From: Basidiobolus meristosporus CBS 931.73
Taxonomy: Eukaryota; Basidiobolomycota; Basidiobolomycetes; Basidiobolales; Basidiobolaceae
Direction of reading: 5' to 3'
Assembly (NCBI GenBank): GCA_002104905.1
Contig: MCFE01000405.1
Span: 16,652 to 80,651, forward strand
Length of the DNA stretch: 64,000 bases
The notes beneath the pieces are model-generated. The model did not search any database and was not told the origin of the DNA. It saw only the letters and a program-made list of their open reading frames with translations. Shown in pieces: positions 63,413-64,000 of this stretch. The position numbers were made by a program, and so were the translations under genes. The stretch's first letter is position 1, and each line of letters starts with the position of its first letter.

Positions 63413-64000
63413 CAAGCTGTTGAACATATGGACACCCATATAATTCAGACAAACCATGAAGACCACCAAAAGGATGACATCACTACTGAATATAAGACCT
63501 TTTACTCAGTTGCTACTGCTGTGGTAAAAGGGTATATATATGATGACCCTGTTGACTGCCATATTGACAGTGGCTCAGAGATTTGTGTTATGCCGCTAGA
63601 CTTCTGGAAGACACTTAAAAGCAAGGAGCTACTGCCTGTTTGATAGAGATATTGGATGGAACATGACCGATGCAAACTCAGGATCTAGTCCACTCTATGG
63701 TGTAGTACACAAGTTCCCTATTGAGGTACAAGGAATCAAGGTCTGGCTTCCCCTCTTCATCTGCCAGAAGGCAAACTTTGACCTTCTGCTAGGTAGACCA
63801 TGGGAGACCAGTACTAAGGCTACAACTACCAACTATTCCGATGGGTCAGTATGGTACACCATACAAGGATCCAACCCAGGACTACAGTCAACCTTCTGTG
63901 GTGTAACACCCAACAATAAGAGGACACATACTGCTTGCCAGAAGACACATCTTGTTATGGAAGAAGATGAAGAGCCTGACAATATACACCCCAACATTTG
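63413..64000 (+). pseudogene. Gypsy A2 protease and start of pol
   Basis: Same frame as gag past the TGA. The retropepsin motif CHIDSGSEICVMP (Asp codon 63566-63568) is intact, but an extra T near 63640 shifts the frame before DIGWNMTDANS. After that shift the frame runs through LLLGRPWE and, without the extra base seen in A1, straight into the linker before RT. The pol domains lie outside the window. Confidence 0.87.

Larger units (their letters stand above)
60939..64000 (+). mobile_element. Gypsy A2 (5' part, runs off the window)
   Basis: Second Gypsy-A element, nearly identical to A1: 5' LTR 60939-62009, primer region, gag and protease, with the start of pol to the window end. Two visible lesions: TGA at 63410-63412 where A1 has CGA, and an extra T near 63640. 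Where A1 has an extra base near 20738, A2 has a continuous frame. Inserted into H2 gag. Confidence 0.92.

Overview
This window looks like a stretch of repeat-packed, AT-leaning eukaryotic chromosome, most likely from a filamentous fungus and probably a basidiomycete. The evidence is the set of mobile-element families. There are Ty1/Copia elements (one with a clear 'half initiator-tRNA-Met' primer site), several Ty3/Gypsy families with CX2CX4HX4C gag zinc knuckles, and a CACTA/EnSpm-like DNA transposon whose transposase has an N-terminal zinc finger. The organism is inferred from general family resemblance, not from a host gene. I found no convincing host gene, rRNA, tRNA or CRISPR array in 64 kb.

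Layout. 1-571 is a decayed Copia pol fragment. 729-992 plus 5261-5615 is an old Gypsy-A LTR split by Copia B1 (993-5260, minus strand, TSD ATGAC). 6347-6417 plus 10775-11052 is a family-D LTR split by Copia B2 (6418-10774, minus). 11345-12422 is a solo Gypsy-A LTR. About 12830-17836 plus 25010-25351 is the best copy of a CACTA-like transposon (Tn-1): a minus-strand transposase relic, a divergent plus-strand partner gene (called X here), and a convergent second X-type reading frame. It is split by the nearly intact Gypsy A1 (17837-25009). 25352-28617 is the 5' LTR and gag-protease of Gypsy W1. 28617-33530 is a minus-strand Gypsy relic (E) carrying pieces of LTR families G, F and D. 33740-36895 holds Y-family sequence, a solo G LTR and Tn-3, followed by a broken B LTR. 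38692-39036 is a D LTR.

The right half has Copia C (40099-44784, perfect TSD GTAAC, LTRs about 98-99% alike), the least damaged Copia here. It is followed by a solo W LTR (45235-46446), a field of T repeats around a minus-strand W-type LTR (47055-49330), a transposase-N-terminus fragment, V and Z/Y repeats, Gypsy H1 (50742-52074) with its G-type 3' LTR, Tn-2 (52921-55420), the Y/Z repeat with a tandem duplication upstream of it (56851-57169), Gypsy H2 (58020-60938, minus), and the start of a second Gypsy A copy (A2), which leaves the window at 64000.

How it fits together. No cellular pathway is encoded. The genes are parts of retrotransposons (gag, protease, integrase, reverse transcriptase, RNase H) and of one DNA transposon. 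The insertion order can be read from the nesting: the Tn, E, H and Y/Z families are oldest, then D/G/W LTRs and Copia B, and most recently Gypsy A1/A2 and Copia C. Every autonomous element has at least one frame lesion, but A1, A2 and C are each only a few changes from open frames. The letters A-H, T, V, W, X, Y, Z, K are local labels only, not database names.
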